Positions 1 to 5,941 of a stretch of DNA of 5,941 bases are shown in pieces. The translations under genes and the position numbers were made by a program. The stretch is from an uncultured Saprospiraceae bacterium (GTDB lineage Bacteria > Bacteroidota > Bacteroidia > Chitinophagales > Saprospiraceae): contig CALDEN010000153.1 in NCBI GenBank assembly GCA_937942405.1, positions 1 to 5,941 on the forward strand, read 5' to 3'. Numbering within the stretch: position 1 is the stretch's first letter; each line of letters begins with the position of its first letter. The notes beneath the pieces were generated by a model. The model saw only the letters and a program-made list of their open reading frames with translations, did not search any database and was not told the origin of the DNA.

Positions 1-711
1 GCGACCAGGAAATTAAGACAATCCATACTCAATGAAAATAAAATCGATGCTCAAACGGCTTATTACCAATTTGATAAAGCGATTTTTTATGATAAGAAAG
101 ATCAGTATGTTTTAGACTCTTTACAAGAAGTAGCAAAGGAAAAAGGAACCGTCTATTATAGTGTAGATCGAGCATCTATAGATGGTGGCTTAGGATGGGA
201 AATAGACCGGATTTTTGATGATATCGAATCCGATGCAAGCTCTATTTTTACTGTGGTAAATTATGGACTAGATGATAATGAAGTCGACTGTGCCATAGAG
301 TTGAGATTTTCAGATCTATCCCAGTATGACGATTCAGATGTGGATAGTAAAGATTTCGATGAGCGAGTCATTACCGGATATAATACACAAGTAGATACAT
401 CAGGTAATAAGACAGAAACACCGATCTATGATGAGGTCTCCGGTACGGTACGGATTAATAGGGTAAAACGTATTACAGAGATTGCCCTTATTGTAGATCT
501 AGATACTTACTCTCATGCATGTGATTTCAGTGATGGACGATTACGTGCCGAGTCATATGAAGAGCGTGAATTTTACGAGCTCTATGGGGACGAACGAGCT
601 ATTCCTGATAAATACAAATCAAGAAAAACAGATGACTTCACTGATCCTCGAGACATTGCAGAAGATTTATTGGAAGAGCTGTACAGAGATTTTGAAAGGA
701 TGTTTAATTAA
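1..711 (+). CDS. Hypothetical acidic protein, C-terminal 236 residues (5' end outside window)
   Basis: The frame is open from the first base to the TAA at 709-711, so this is the C-terminal part of a longer protein; the GTG at 253 is internal and not a credible start, because the frame runs on upstream with normal protein-like sequence. I do not recognise the family. The first ~50 visible residues look helical and could be the end of a TPR-like repeat (AYYQFDKAIFYDKK, around residues 20-33). The middle is rich in Asp, Glu and Ser with predicted beta character (VSGTVRINRVKRITEIALIVDLDTY). Near the end is a YGDERAIPDKY motif followed by an acidic amphipathic helix (DIAEDLLEELYRDFERMF). From memory this order, a beta segment, then a 'GD-RA' motif, then a terminal helix, resembles the ends of some bacterial TPR-type envelope proteins, but that is a weak analogy. 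No signal peptide can be judged. It converges on the spondin-domain gene. Confidence 0.8.
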   Translation, partial: ATRKLRQSILNENKIDAQTAYYQFDKAIFYDKKDQYVLDSLQEVAKEKGTVYYSVDRASIDGGLGWEIDRIFDDIESDASSIFTVVNYGLDDNEVDCAIELRFSDLSQYDDSDVDSKDFDERVITGYNTQVDTSGNKTETPIYDEVSGTVRINRVKRITEIALIVDLDTYSHACDFSDGRLRAESYEEREFYELYGDERAIPDKYKSRKTDDFTDPRDIAEDLLEELYRDFERMFN

Positions 712-730
712 GCAGGGGAGCTGGCTTAAT
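707..730 (+). terminator. Possible weak terminator hairpin at the end of the first gene
   Basis: A perfect 7-base inverted repeat (ATTAAGC at 707-713, GCTTAAT at 724-730) with a 10-base loop overlaps the stop codon of the first gene and is followed at once by GGTTTTAT. The stem is AT-rich and the T-tract is only four bases, so this would be a weak intrinsic terminator at best and could be chance. Confidence 0.2.
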
Positions 731-782
731 GGTTTTATAGCTAAGCTGGCATTCAACATAGCTGTTATTTCGGTGATGAAAT

Positions 783-819
783 TTTATCTCTGATTTTGAT
801 GAAAGAGGCTAGAGATAAA
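783..819. terminator. Inverted repeat between convergent genes, possible bidirectional terminator
   Basis: TTTATCTCT at 783-791 and its exact reverse complement AGAGATAAA at 811-819 form a perfect 9-base stem with a 19-base loop. It sits 9 bases beyond the stop codon of the minus-strand spondin-domain gene and in the tail-to-tail gap with the first gene, where a shared terminator would be expected. No long T-tract follows on either strand, so Rho-independent termination is uncertain. Confidence 0.3.
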
Positions 820-827
820 GCACTAGA

Positions 828-2453
828 TCAATTTAAAATAATAACACGTTCTACTACAAATTTTTGACTAGCTCTATCCGTCACTTTTAGTATATACGTT
901 CCATTAGGAATAGTACGTATGTCTAAAGATCTATTATCTGTTTTTTCTATTACTAGTTTACCAGAAAGATTGTAAAGAGCTAGGTTAAGACCTATCTCAG
1001 AAGGACTAAGAACATGTAATTCGTTCATAGCTGGATTTGGGTAAATCTGAATTTCAACATTTCCGAGATTATATACAGAACTGATTAAGTCAATGCCATC
1101 ACAGTCTTCATCGATCCCGTTGTTTACGATTTCTATTGCATCTGGGTTGATCGCGGAATTATTGTCATCACAGTCATTTATTAATAGGAAACCATCTTGA
1201 TCGAGGTCATCGTCTAATGTGGCGGGATTACAATCATCATCGATACTATTATAAACGATCTCTGACTGATCCGGATTTACACTTGCATTTGTATCATCAC
1301 AATCATCTATGAGTAGAAAACCGTCTTGATCTAGGTCATCTTCCAGTGTCAAGCTATCACAATCATCGTCAAAGCCATTATAGGGGATTTCGACTTGACT
1401 TGGATAGATGCTTGCATTGGTATCATCACAATCGATATCTGATGTGTATCCGTCTCCATCAGCATCTATTCCACCAGATACACAGACACAATCCGCAGGA
1501 TCTGGATAGGCTGTAAAAATGATTTTGCCTAATGATTCAGGGCCGATAAGCTCACCAGTTGCCTCAGTGATGAGATGTATGTTTTCCTGAGGCAGGGATA
1601 AAGGCTCTCGTTCGCAACAGTCACTTTCCATTACATTGTTATCTGATAGAATACCTGCATCATACGGAAAAAGATCTACTATTACCTGAGGTATATAGTT
1701 TCCATCATCATTTAGAAGAGAGAGGCTTTCTACTCCGATAAACCAATCAGGGCTAGGGCCTAACATCGAAACCAATGAGATCAAAGGGAACTCTGGAGTG
1801 ATGAAAACATCAAAAAAAAGATCGCCACATGAAGGGTGGTTTATGTCATCAGTACAAAACCATCGTTGTTCTTGAATTGAATTTTGAGCTGTTCCATTTC
1901 CGATGGCTGTCATGACTTCTTCTTCCAATATATAGGTTCCACCATTTATGGCCATTTGGTCTATGCCAGGAGAGGCGATCGTTCCTGTCTCCCAAAACTT
2001 CACATCTGAATTATGTGTAGCTCCTCCCATAAATGAAAAGTGTGCATTCTGATCTGGCCAGCCAGGACTTAAAGAATCCCAAGTGATGACTAGTTCCACT
2101 TTATATTTCATGTAAAAAGGCTCTAGCTCTTGCCATGTATCATTAATGGTTATAGAGTCACCGTCCTCACACGATGAGCCCAATGAATTAGAATAACATT
2201 CAGAACAAGGACTAGGAGGAATTCCAGGCAAACACTTGCATATATCGGCATCCCACGTTTCTAGACCATTCGTACAATCTAAATCATCACACATTTTTGT
2301 AGAATCGATAAAGGTCGTCGACCGTTTCATCAGATCGGAAATACTCGGTATCATCAGATGCCCTGCATAGCTAGTTTCAAGCTGTGCAACCAACAAGATC
2401 AGTACTAAAGAAATAAACCGTGTAAAATTGCAAAGAGGACCTTTTTTATTCAT
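828..2453 (-). CDS. Secreted spondin-domain protein with MopE-like metal-binding repeats and T9SS sorting domain
   Basis: A 541-residue protein, probably exported by the Sec system and then sent to the cell surface or medium by T9SS. The ATG at 2453 is chosen because it gives a compact signal peptide (residues 1-30: a short KK-containing n-region, the hydrophobic core ISLVLILLVA, cleavage after SYA); an in-frame TTG at 2489 would add 12 residues with no benefit. Residues 55-95 hold seven Cys (C55, C60, C72, C74, C83, C86, C95), perhaps disulfide-linked. Residues ~116-315 are a complete Spondin_N domain: GGATHNSD (143-150), FWETG, ASPG (160-163), SLVSMLGPSPDWFIGV (226-241), DLFPYDAG (260-267) and a final strand around 311-316. 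Residues 330-458 are three Asp-rich repeats, and 467-541 a type A sorting domain (IQIYPNP, later NGTYILKV). In animals spondin domains act in extracellular matrix and adhesion, and the F-spondin domain is a calcium-binding C2-like fold; an adhesive or matrix role here is inference. Confidence 0.9.
   Translation of the reverse strand: MNKKGPLCNFTRFISLVLILLVAQLETSYAGHLMIPSISDLMKRSTTFIDSTKMCDDLDCTNGLETWDADICKCLPGIPPSPCSECYSNSLGSSCEDGDSITINDTWQELEPFYMKYKVELVITWDSLSPGWPDQNAHFSFMGGATHNSDVKFWETGTIASPGIDQMAINGGTYILEEEVMTAIGNGTAQNSIQEQRWFCTDDINHPSCGDLFFDVFITPEFPLISLVSMLGPSPDWFIGVESLSLLNDDGNYIPQVIVDLFPYDAGILSDNNVMESDCCEREPLSLPQENIHLITEATGELIGPESLGKIIFTAYPDPADCVCVSGGIDADGDGYTSDIDCDDTNASIYPSQVEIPYNGFDDDCDSLTLEDDLDQDGFLLIDDCDDTNASVNPDQSEIVYNSIDDDCNPATLDDDLDQDGFLLINDCDDNNSAINPDAIEIVNNGIDEDCDGIDLISSVYNLGNVEIQIYPNPAMNELHVLSPSEIGLNLALYNLSGKLVIEKTDNRSLDIRTIPNGTYILKVTDRASQKFVVERVIILN
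1080..1466 (-). repeat. Three tandem 129-bp repeats encoding 43-residue Asp-rich, MopE-like metal-binding units
   Basis: Within the spondin-domain gene, residues 330-372, 373-415 and 416-458 (1338-1466, 1209-1337 and 1080-1208) are three direct repeats of exactly 43 residues. Each follows the scheme D-x-D-x-D-G-[YF], DCDD.N.[SA].[IV].P, then an E-I-[PV] segment and a [DE]DC[DN] motif. The spaced Asp residues resemble EF-hand or thrombospondin type 3 calcium loops and the family called 'putative metal-binding motif' (MopE type). Each unit has two conserved Cys. Units 2 and 3 share an identical first ten residues (DLDQDGFLLI), which suggests fairly recent duplication. Calcium is the likeliest ligand by analogy; this is not shown by the sequence. 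Confidence 0.85.
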
Positions 2454-2616
2454 GTAGTCAGTAGTTCTAATGAGTAAAATTCTAAACAAAAATGAATATA
2501 GACAAATTCTAAAAAATATGCTCTAAGGATCAGCACAGACGAGAATGTATCCAAGTCAAAAAAAATCATTTCCTTTGAGCTTTTATTACTCGTGTGCCCA
2601 TTTATTGCGATAGATT

Positions 2617-3384
2617 ATGGATAAAAAATTAGAAAAGAAAATAGACGAACTTTTTGAATACCGAGAATTTCCGAGATTGTTCGAGATTGCTGGACAGCAA
2701 TATTACGATCATAGTCTGATCACTAAAATGAAGAATCTTCAAGCTGCAATTTATTATTTAGATCATCATCTAGAAACCAACTGGGAGATCAATCCTGTAA
2801 AAGATCTGAAACCGTACTGGAAGGAAATATATGCCGCACTTAAAGAATGTGGAGTAAAAAAATCGCAGTATGATGACTATTGTAAACTGATCTATAAATA
2901 CCAAAAGCATGAACTCTATCTAAGAGAGCAAAGATTACCGACGAGTTTTAAGAAAGAGTTTTACTATTACTATAAGTCATGCGATGTAAAGCTGTTACGT
3001 AGAATCATAGGTGATCATTTTCCGATAGTAGAAAAAATGTACCCGTCTGCAGATTGGAGATGTTTTGATCTAATCACTGAAGTAAATGATGATGTCGAAG
3101 ACGTATTTGAAGATATGAGAACCATTAACGGTAATTACGTACTGATCGATTTTCTAGAAAATGGAGTAGATAAATCTTCCAAAAATATAAGACAGTTCAT
3201 CAAAGAAATCTCCATAAAAGATAAAACAAGAGCTGAGCACAGCAAGAATAAAAACTATGCATGGATCAGTAAGCTCACACAAAAAGAGTGCAAGCAAACT
3301 ACGAAACTTTTGAAGGCCAATATGACTACATTAAAGACGAACAAAAAAAGAATCAAGATGTCGTCTTTACTGTTGACGAGTTAG
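2617..3384 (+). CDS. Hypothetical helical protein, probably frameshifted near its C-terminus
   Basis: Starts at ATG 2617 (MDKKLEKKIDELFEYREF) and ends at TAG 3382-3384, giving 255 residues. I do not recognise the family. The sequence is rich in Lys, Glu, Tyr and Asp, has no signal peptide or membrane segment, and looks mostly alpha-helical and cytoplasmic. Residues 1 to about 224 look like genuine protein. After LTQKE (residues 220-224) the frame turns into Lys/Thr/Leu-rich sequence with only one G-starting codon in 31, while the -1 frame has 16 G-starting codons among its 36 codons up to 3395 and reads as normal charged protein (NYETFEGQYDYIKDEQ). That frame is closed by stops at 3249 and 3270, so the switch must lie after 3272; the A5 run at 3281-3285 is the obvious place for a lost base. 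The written C-terminus (225-255) is therefore probably wrong. It is divergent from the spondin-domain gene, and its annotated stop overlaps that of the convergent ABC-F gene. Confidence 0.7.
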   Translation: MDKKLEKKIDELFEYREFPRLFEIAGQQYYDHSLITKMKNLQAAIYYLDHHLETNWEINPVKDLKPYWKEIYAALKECGVKKSQYDDYCKLIYKYQKHELYLREQRLPTSFKKEFYYYYKSCDVKLLRRIIGDHFPIVEKMYPSADWRCFDLITEVNDDVEDVFEDMRTINGNYVLIDFLENGVDKSSKNIRQFIKEISIKDKTRAEHSKNKNYAWISKLTQKECKQTTKLLKANMTTLKTNKKRIKMSSLLLTS

Positions 3385-3530
3385 TAGATTTCTTTTCTTT
3401 GTTCTGCAATGCCAGGATCAGACATATACTCATCATATGGTTTGAGACTATCGATAAACCCTTTAGGGCCGAGCTCTATTATTCTATTGGCTACGGTACT
3501 AGTGATCTCGTGATCATGAGAGGTAAATAA
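3288..3530 (+). other. Probable displaced C-terminal reading frame of the 2617 gene
   Basis: This is the -1 frame relative to the gene that starts at 2617. From about 3288 to 3395 it has strong coding character: 16 of 36 codons begin with G, and the peptide is charged and compact (GQYDYIKDEQKKNQDVVF, then VDELVDFF). It has no good start of its own, only a GTG at 3288 with no clear ribosome site, so it is best read as the continuation of the upstream gene after an indel. Past about 3395 it runs antisense through the last ~50 codons of the ABC-F gene to a TAA at 3528-3530. That last part may be a run-on beyond a lost stop and not native protein. With one base restored the whole product would be about 304 residues. 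Confidence 0.45.
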
Positions 3531-4994
3531 TATACTTTCATTGAAATTGAGCATCGCATTGTTCAGAGCGGTGATACTTTCTAGGTCTAGGTGATTAGTA
3601 GGTTCATCCATCATTAAGATATTGGCTTGAGCCATAATCATTTTAGAGAGCATACATCTTACTTTTTCTCCCCCTGAAAGAACATCACACATCTTTAGAG
3701 ATTCTTCTCCGGTAAACAACATCTGACCCAAAAATCCTCGTATATACGCCTCGTCCTTATTGTCAGAATATTGTCTTAACCAATCGATCAGTGATACGGG
3801 ATTAGTAAAGTGTGATTCATTATCATTGGGTAGATAGGCTGTCGTAATCGTTTGCCCAAATTCAAAGAATCCTTCTGAAGCTTTTCTGTGATCATTCAAC
3901 ACTTCATAAAATGCCGTTGTAGCCAAACTGTTATTAGATATGATCGCTATTTTATCTTCTTGGTTCATCTCAAAAGAGAGATTCGTAAATAGGGGAGTGC
4001 CGTCCTCTGCTTGTGCAGATAAGCCCTTCACACCTAGGAGTTGTTTCCCTACAGAACGCTCTGCCCGGAATATGATACCTGGATATTTTCTAGATGATGG
4101 TTTGATATCGTCCAACACCAGCTTGTCGAGCATCTTTTTACGAGAAGTCGCTTGACGAGATTTAGATGCATTGGCAGAGAATCGATCGATAAATGCTTGC
4201 ATCTCTTGACGCTTATCCTCGGTTTTCTTGTTTTGATTTTGTCGCTGCTTAAGAGCCAGCTGACTACTCTGATACCAGAACGAGTAGTTTCCTGTGTATG
4301 CATTTACTTTAGCAAAATCGATATCCACAATATGTGTACATACGGTATCTAAGAAGTGCCTATCGTGAGATACGACGATTACCGTATTTTTAAAATCAAG
4401 TAAAAAGTCTTCTAGCCATGTAATCGTTTTGAGATCTAAGTCGTTAGTAGGCTCATCGAGTATCAGTACATCGGGATCTCCAAAAAGGGCTTGGGCCAGC
4501 AACACTCGTACCTTCTGATTACCATCGAGCTCTTTCATGTGCTTCATATGGAAGTCTTCGTGTATCCCTATACCACTGAGTAGACTCGCTGCTTCTGGTT
4601 CTGCACTCCAGCCATCCATTTCTGCAAATTCAGTTTCTAGTTCAGATGCTTTTATTCCATCCTCATCAGAAAAATCTTCTTTGGCGTAAAGCTCATTTTT
4701 AGCCACCATGATATCCCATAGAACTTTGTGTCCTTGTAGCACAGTGTCCATGACCGTCACTTCGTCAAATTCAAAATGCTCCTGCTTCAGAACTGCCATC
4801 CTTTTTCCAGCCTCTAGAGATACATTTCCCGTATTGGGATCTTTATCACCAGAAAGTATTTTTAGTAAAGTAGACTTACCGGCACCATTGGCACCGATGA
4901 CACCGTAACAGTTATCACCTGAAAAACTGATGTTTACTTCATCAAATAAAACTCTCTTACCGAACTGTAAGGATACATTATGAACTGATAGCAT
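3381..4994 (-). CDS. ybiT: ABC-F family ATPase, YbiT/YkpA type
   Basis: A complete 537-residue soluble protein with two ABC nucleotide-binding domains and no membrane segments; E. coli YbiT is of similar length (about 530). ABC-F proteins bind the ribosomal E-site region and act in translation; the exact role of this subgroup is not settled. Domain 1: Walker A GANGAGKST (34-42), signature-like LDGNQ (156-160), Walker B and catalytic Glu in LILDEPTNDLD (177-187, E181), switch H210. The interdomain linker (about 243-300) contains RFSANASKSRQATSRKKML, a hallmark of this group. Domain 2: Walker A is lost (ISNNSLATTAF, 352-362, without the Gly and Lys residues), but signature LSGGE (439-443), Walker B MMDEPTNHLD (461-470, E464) and H493 are intact. 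The end (YDEYMSDPGIAEQRKEIY) is typical and full length. It begins at an ATG 73 bases downstream of the nuclease-like gene, with its own likely promoter. Other ABC-F subgroups fit less well. Confidence 0.95.
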   Translation of the reverse strand: MLSVHNVSLQFGKRVLFDEVNISFSGDNCYGVIGANGAGKSTLLKILSGDKDPNTGNVSLEAGKRMAVLKQEHFEFDEVTVMDTVLQGHKVLWDIMVAKNELYAKEDFSDEDGIKASELETEFAEMDGWSAEPEAASLLSGIGIHEDFHMKHMKELDGNQKVRVLLAQALFGDPDVLILDEPTNDLDLKTITWLEDFLLDFKNTVIVVSHDRHFLDTVCTHIVDIDFAKVNAYTGNYSFWYQSSQLALKQRQNQNKKTEDKRQEMQAFIDRFSANASKSRQATSRKKMLDKLVLDDIKPSSRKYPGIIFRAERSVGKQLLGVKGLSAQAEDGTPLFTNLSFEMNQEDKIAIISNNSLATTAFYEVLNDHRKASEGFFEFGQTITTAYLPNDNESHFTNPVSLIDWLRQYSDNKDEAYIRGFLGQMLFTGEESLKMCDVLSGGEKVRCMLSKMIMAQANILMMDEPTNHLDLESITALNNAMLNFNESILFTSHDHEITSTVANRIIELGPKGFIDSLKPYDEYMSDPGIAEQRKEIY

Positions 4995-5016
4995 TAGACT
5001 CGATTATTTCTGGCTG

Positions 5017-5024
5017 CAAAAGTA
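5017..5024 (-). promoter_or_regulatory. Bacteroidota-type -7 promoter box for the ABC-F gene
   Basis: On the minus strand this reads TACTTTTG, a perfect match to the Bacteroidota sigma-A -7 consensus TAnnTTTG. It ends 22 bases before the ABC-F start codon at 4994, leaving a 5' leader of roughly 15-20 bases. The -33 element is weak: an ATG in place of TTG lies 22 bases upstream, within the known spacer range. It suggests that the ABC-F gene can be transcribed independently of the gene upstream. Confidence 0.45.
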
Positions 5025-5067
5025 CTTTACTGAGAGGAATTATCGGCATTTTAGGGCCATTCTAGGC

Positions 5068-5941
5068 TTATCTTTTTTGAAAAAGACGAGATTCTGACTT
5101 TCCATTTGTGATTCTACTCATCAGATAGTTCCCTGAGGTCAATTGTGAGATATCTATACTCGAATGTGGAGCGTCACAGGACATTAAAAGTCTACCAGAG
5201 AGGTCTCTTATTTCGATACGTTCTACATGATCACCGATATGTATAATCCCTTCCGCGGGGTTTGGATATATAAGCCATGAGTCTATGACGATCTCTGAGC
5301 TTGCACTAATTTTGTCTTTATCAAAATCCACAATTACCGGCAAATGATCAGAGGCTACTTCTGAATCTGAACGTTCTAAATTATATAGGTTCAATATATC
5401 ATCGGGAATAGAAGTCGTAAATAGATTGAATTTGTTTTTTGCCTTGAGCACAGAACCACTATAGATCAGATAATCCAGTCTGCCCGGATAAAAGCTACTG
5501 AATGGCTGGTACCATGTAAATGCAGCTGTCTCTCCAGTGGTTATCGGCTTAGCATCTTCCATCTTAGTTCCCCAATCGGGGCCGCCGTTTTGTCCATGGA
5601 TGAGATCATAAGGCTGCTCGGCATTTCCGACAAAGTTCATATCTCCCAAAATAATGATAGGGGAGTCTGCTGTGATATCTACACTGGCATTATTGGCCTT
5701 AGCCTCTTCGATATAGTTGAGTATATCTGCTACTTCTTCTTCTCTTTGATCATCGTTTTCACAACAGGCCAGATGACAGTTGACAATTATCATCTCTCGA
5801 GTTCCTATGTCGATTTTAAAAACGCCATTGCCAGCTACAGCTCCGACATCTAAAATCGGAAATTTACTGACCAGTATGATATCAGGAAATACTCTTGCCG
5901 AATATAAATTACTACTCGATATATTCAGTGCTGTTGCGACT
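5068..5941 (-). CDS. Endonuclease/exonuclease/phosphatase-family protein with T9SS sorting domain (N-terminus outside window)
   Basis: The minus-strand frame is open from the window edge to the TAA at 5068-5070, giving 290 visible residues; the ATG at 5793 is internal, because 49 residues of typical fold (for example VFPDIILVSKFPILD) precede it. Numbering from that Met, the second half of an EEP (DNase I-like) fold is clear: NCHL (5-8, the family's NTHL), GDMN (50-53; D51 and N53 match the catalytic GDxN), RLDY (105-108, the RIDY motif) and SDHLPV (149-154 region, with the catalytic His of SDHxPV). The N-terminal metal-binding Asn and Glu motifs would lie outside the window. Residues ~173-241 are a type A T9SS sorting domain (WLIYPNPAEG ... 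LTSGNYLMSRI). Family members cleave phosphodiester or phosphomonoester bonds; here the enzyme is probably exported, so extracellular DNA or a phosphate ester is a plausible substrate, but the exact reaction cannot be told from sequence. Confidence 0.9.
   Translation of the reverse strand, partial: VATALNISSSNLYSARVFPDIILVSKFPILDVGAVAGNGVFKIDIGTREMIIVNCHLACCENDDQREEEVADILNYIEEAKANNASVDITADSPIIILGDMNFVGNAEQPYDLIHGQNGGPDWGTKMEDAKPITTGETAAFTWYQPFSSFYPGRLDYLIYSGSVLKAKNKFNLFTTSIPDDILNLYNLERSDSEVASDHLPVIVDFDKDKISASSEIVIDSWLIYPNPAEGIIHIGDHVERIEIRDLSGRLLMSCDAPHSSIDISQLTSGNYLMSRITNGKSESRLFQKR

Noticed and set aside
515..793. Plus-strand open frame of 92 codons overlapping the end of the first gene
   Set aside because: It lies mostly within the first gene in another frame, its peptide is not protein-like, and it has no start context; the first gene's frame is clearly the coding one.
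2454..2489. Upstream TTG start (2489) for the spondin-domain gene
   Set aside because: It adds 12 residues before a well-formed signal peptide that begins at the ATG at 2453, and it overlaps a possible -7 promoter box; the ATG start is preferred.
2570..2577. TTCCTTTG as a -7 promoter box for the gene at 2617
   Set aside because: It has one mismatch to TAnnTTTG and no TTG at the expected upstream distance, so it is too weak to list as a feature.
4049..4303. Minus-strand open frame of 84 codons inside the ABC-F gene
   Set aside because: It is a shadow of the linker region of the ABC-F gene, whose own frame has strongly conserved motifs throughout.
3940..4908. Plus-strand open frames opposite the ABC-F gene (3940-4155, 4152-4352, 4708-4908)
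   Set aside because: All are antisense to conserved ABC-F coding sequence, with no start signals and Cys/Ser/Leu-rich peptides typical of shadow frames.
5590..5853. Plus-strand open frame of 87 codons opposite the nuclease-like gene
   Set aside because: It is antisense to the EEP catalytic motifs and has no supporting features.
1..5941. CRISPR array, tRNA or rRNA gene, insertion sequence or phage genes
   Set aside because: No short spaced direct repeats, cloverleaf-like sequence, transposase or integrase motifs, or terminal inverted repeats were seen; the only tandem repeat is the coding 129-bp array.

Overview
The window looks like a chromosomal stretch from a Bacteroidota bacterium, most likely Saprospiraceae-like. 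The evidence is two secreted-type proteins with a type IX secretion (T9SS) type A C-terminal sorting domain ('YPNP' start, 'G.Y...' end), Asp-rich MopE-like metal-binding repeats of a sort common in that group, an ABC-F ATPase of the Bacteroidota YbiT/YkpA type, an AT-rich sequence, no clear Shine-Dalgarno sites, and a perfect TAnnTTTG promoter box before the ABC-F gene. The taxonomic call is an inference from these traits.

Layout: (1) 1-711, plus strand: the C-terminal part of an unrecognised, acidic protein whose start lies outside the window. (2) 712-827: a short convergent gap with two inverted repeats that may end transcription. (3) 828-2453, minus strand: a secreted protein with a signal peptide, a Cys-rich segment, a full eukaryote-like Spondin_N domain, three 43-residue Asp-rich repeats and a T9SS sorting domain. 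(4) 2454-2616: an AT-rich divergent intergenic region. (5) 2617-3384, plus strand: an unrecognised, probably helical, cytoplasmic protein whose reading frame appears broken by a one-base indel near an A5 run at 3281-3285; coding signal moves to another frame, which stays open to 3530. (6) 3381-4994, minus strand: a complete ABC-F ATPase whose stop codon overlaps the stop of the preceding plus-strand gene. (7) 4995-5067: a short gap with a likely promoter. (8) 5068-5941, minus strand: the C-terminal part of an exported endonuclease/exonuclease/phosphatase-family enzyme with a T9SS sorting domain, whose start lies beyond the window.

The genes do not form one obvious system. The ABC-F gene lies 73 bases downstream of the nuclease-like gene on the same strand but seems to have its own promoter. 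The two T9SS cargo proteins would share the export machinery, which is not encoded here. The most interesting items are the spondin/MopE-repeat/T9SS architecture, the likely frameshift in the 2617 gene with its antisense run-on into the ABC-F gene, and the paired loss of motifs at one ATP site of the ABC-F protein.
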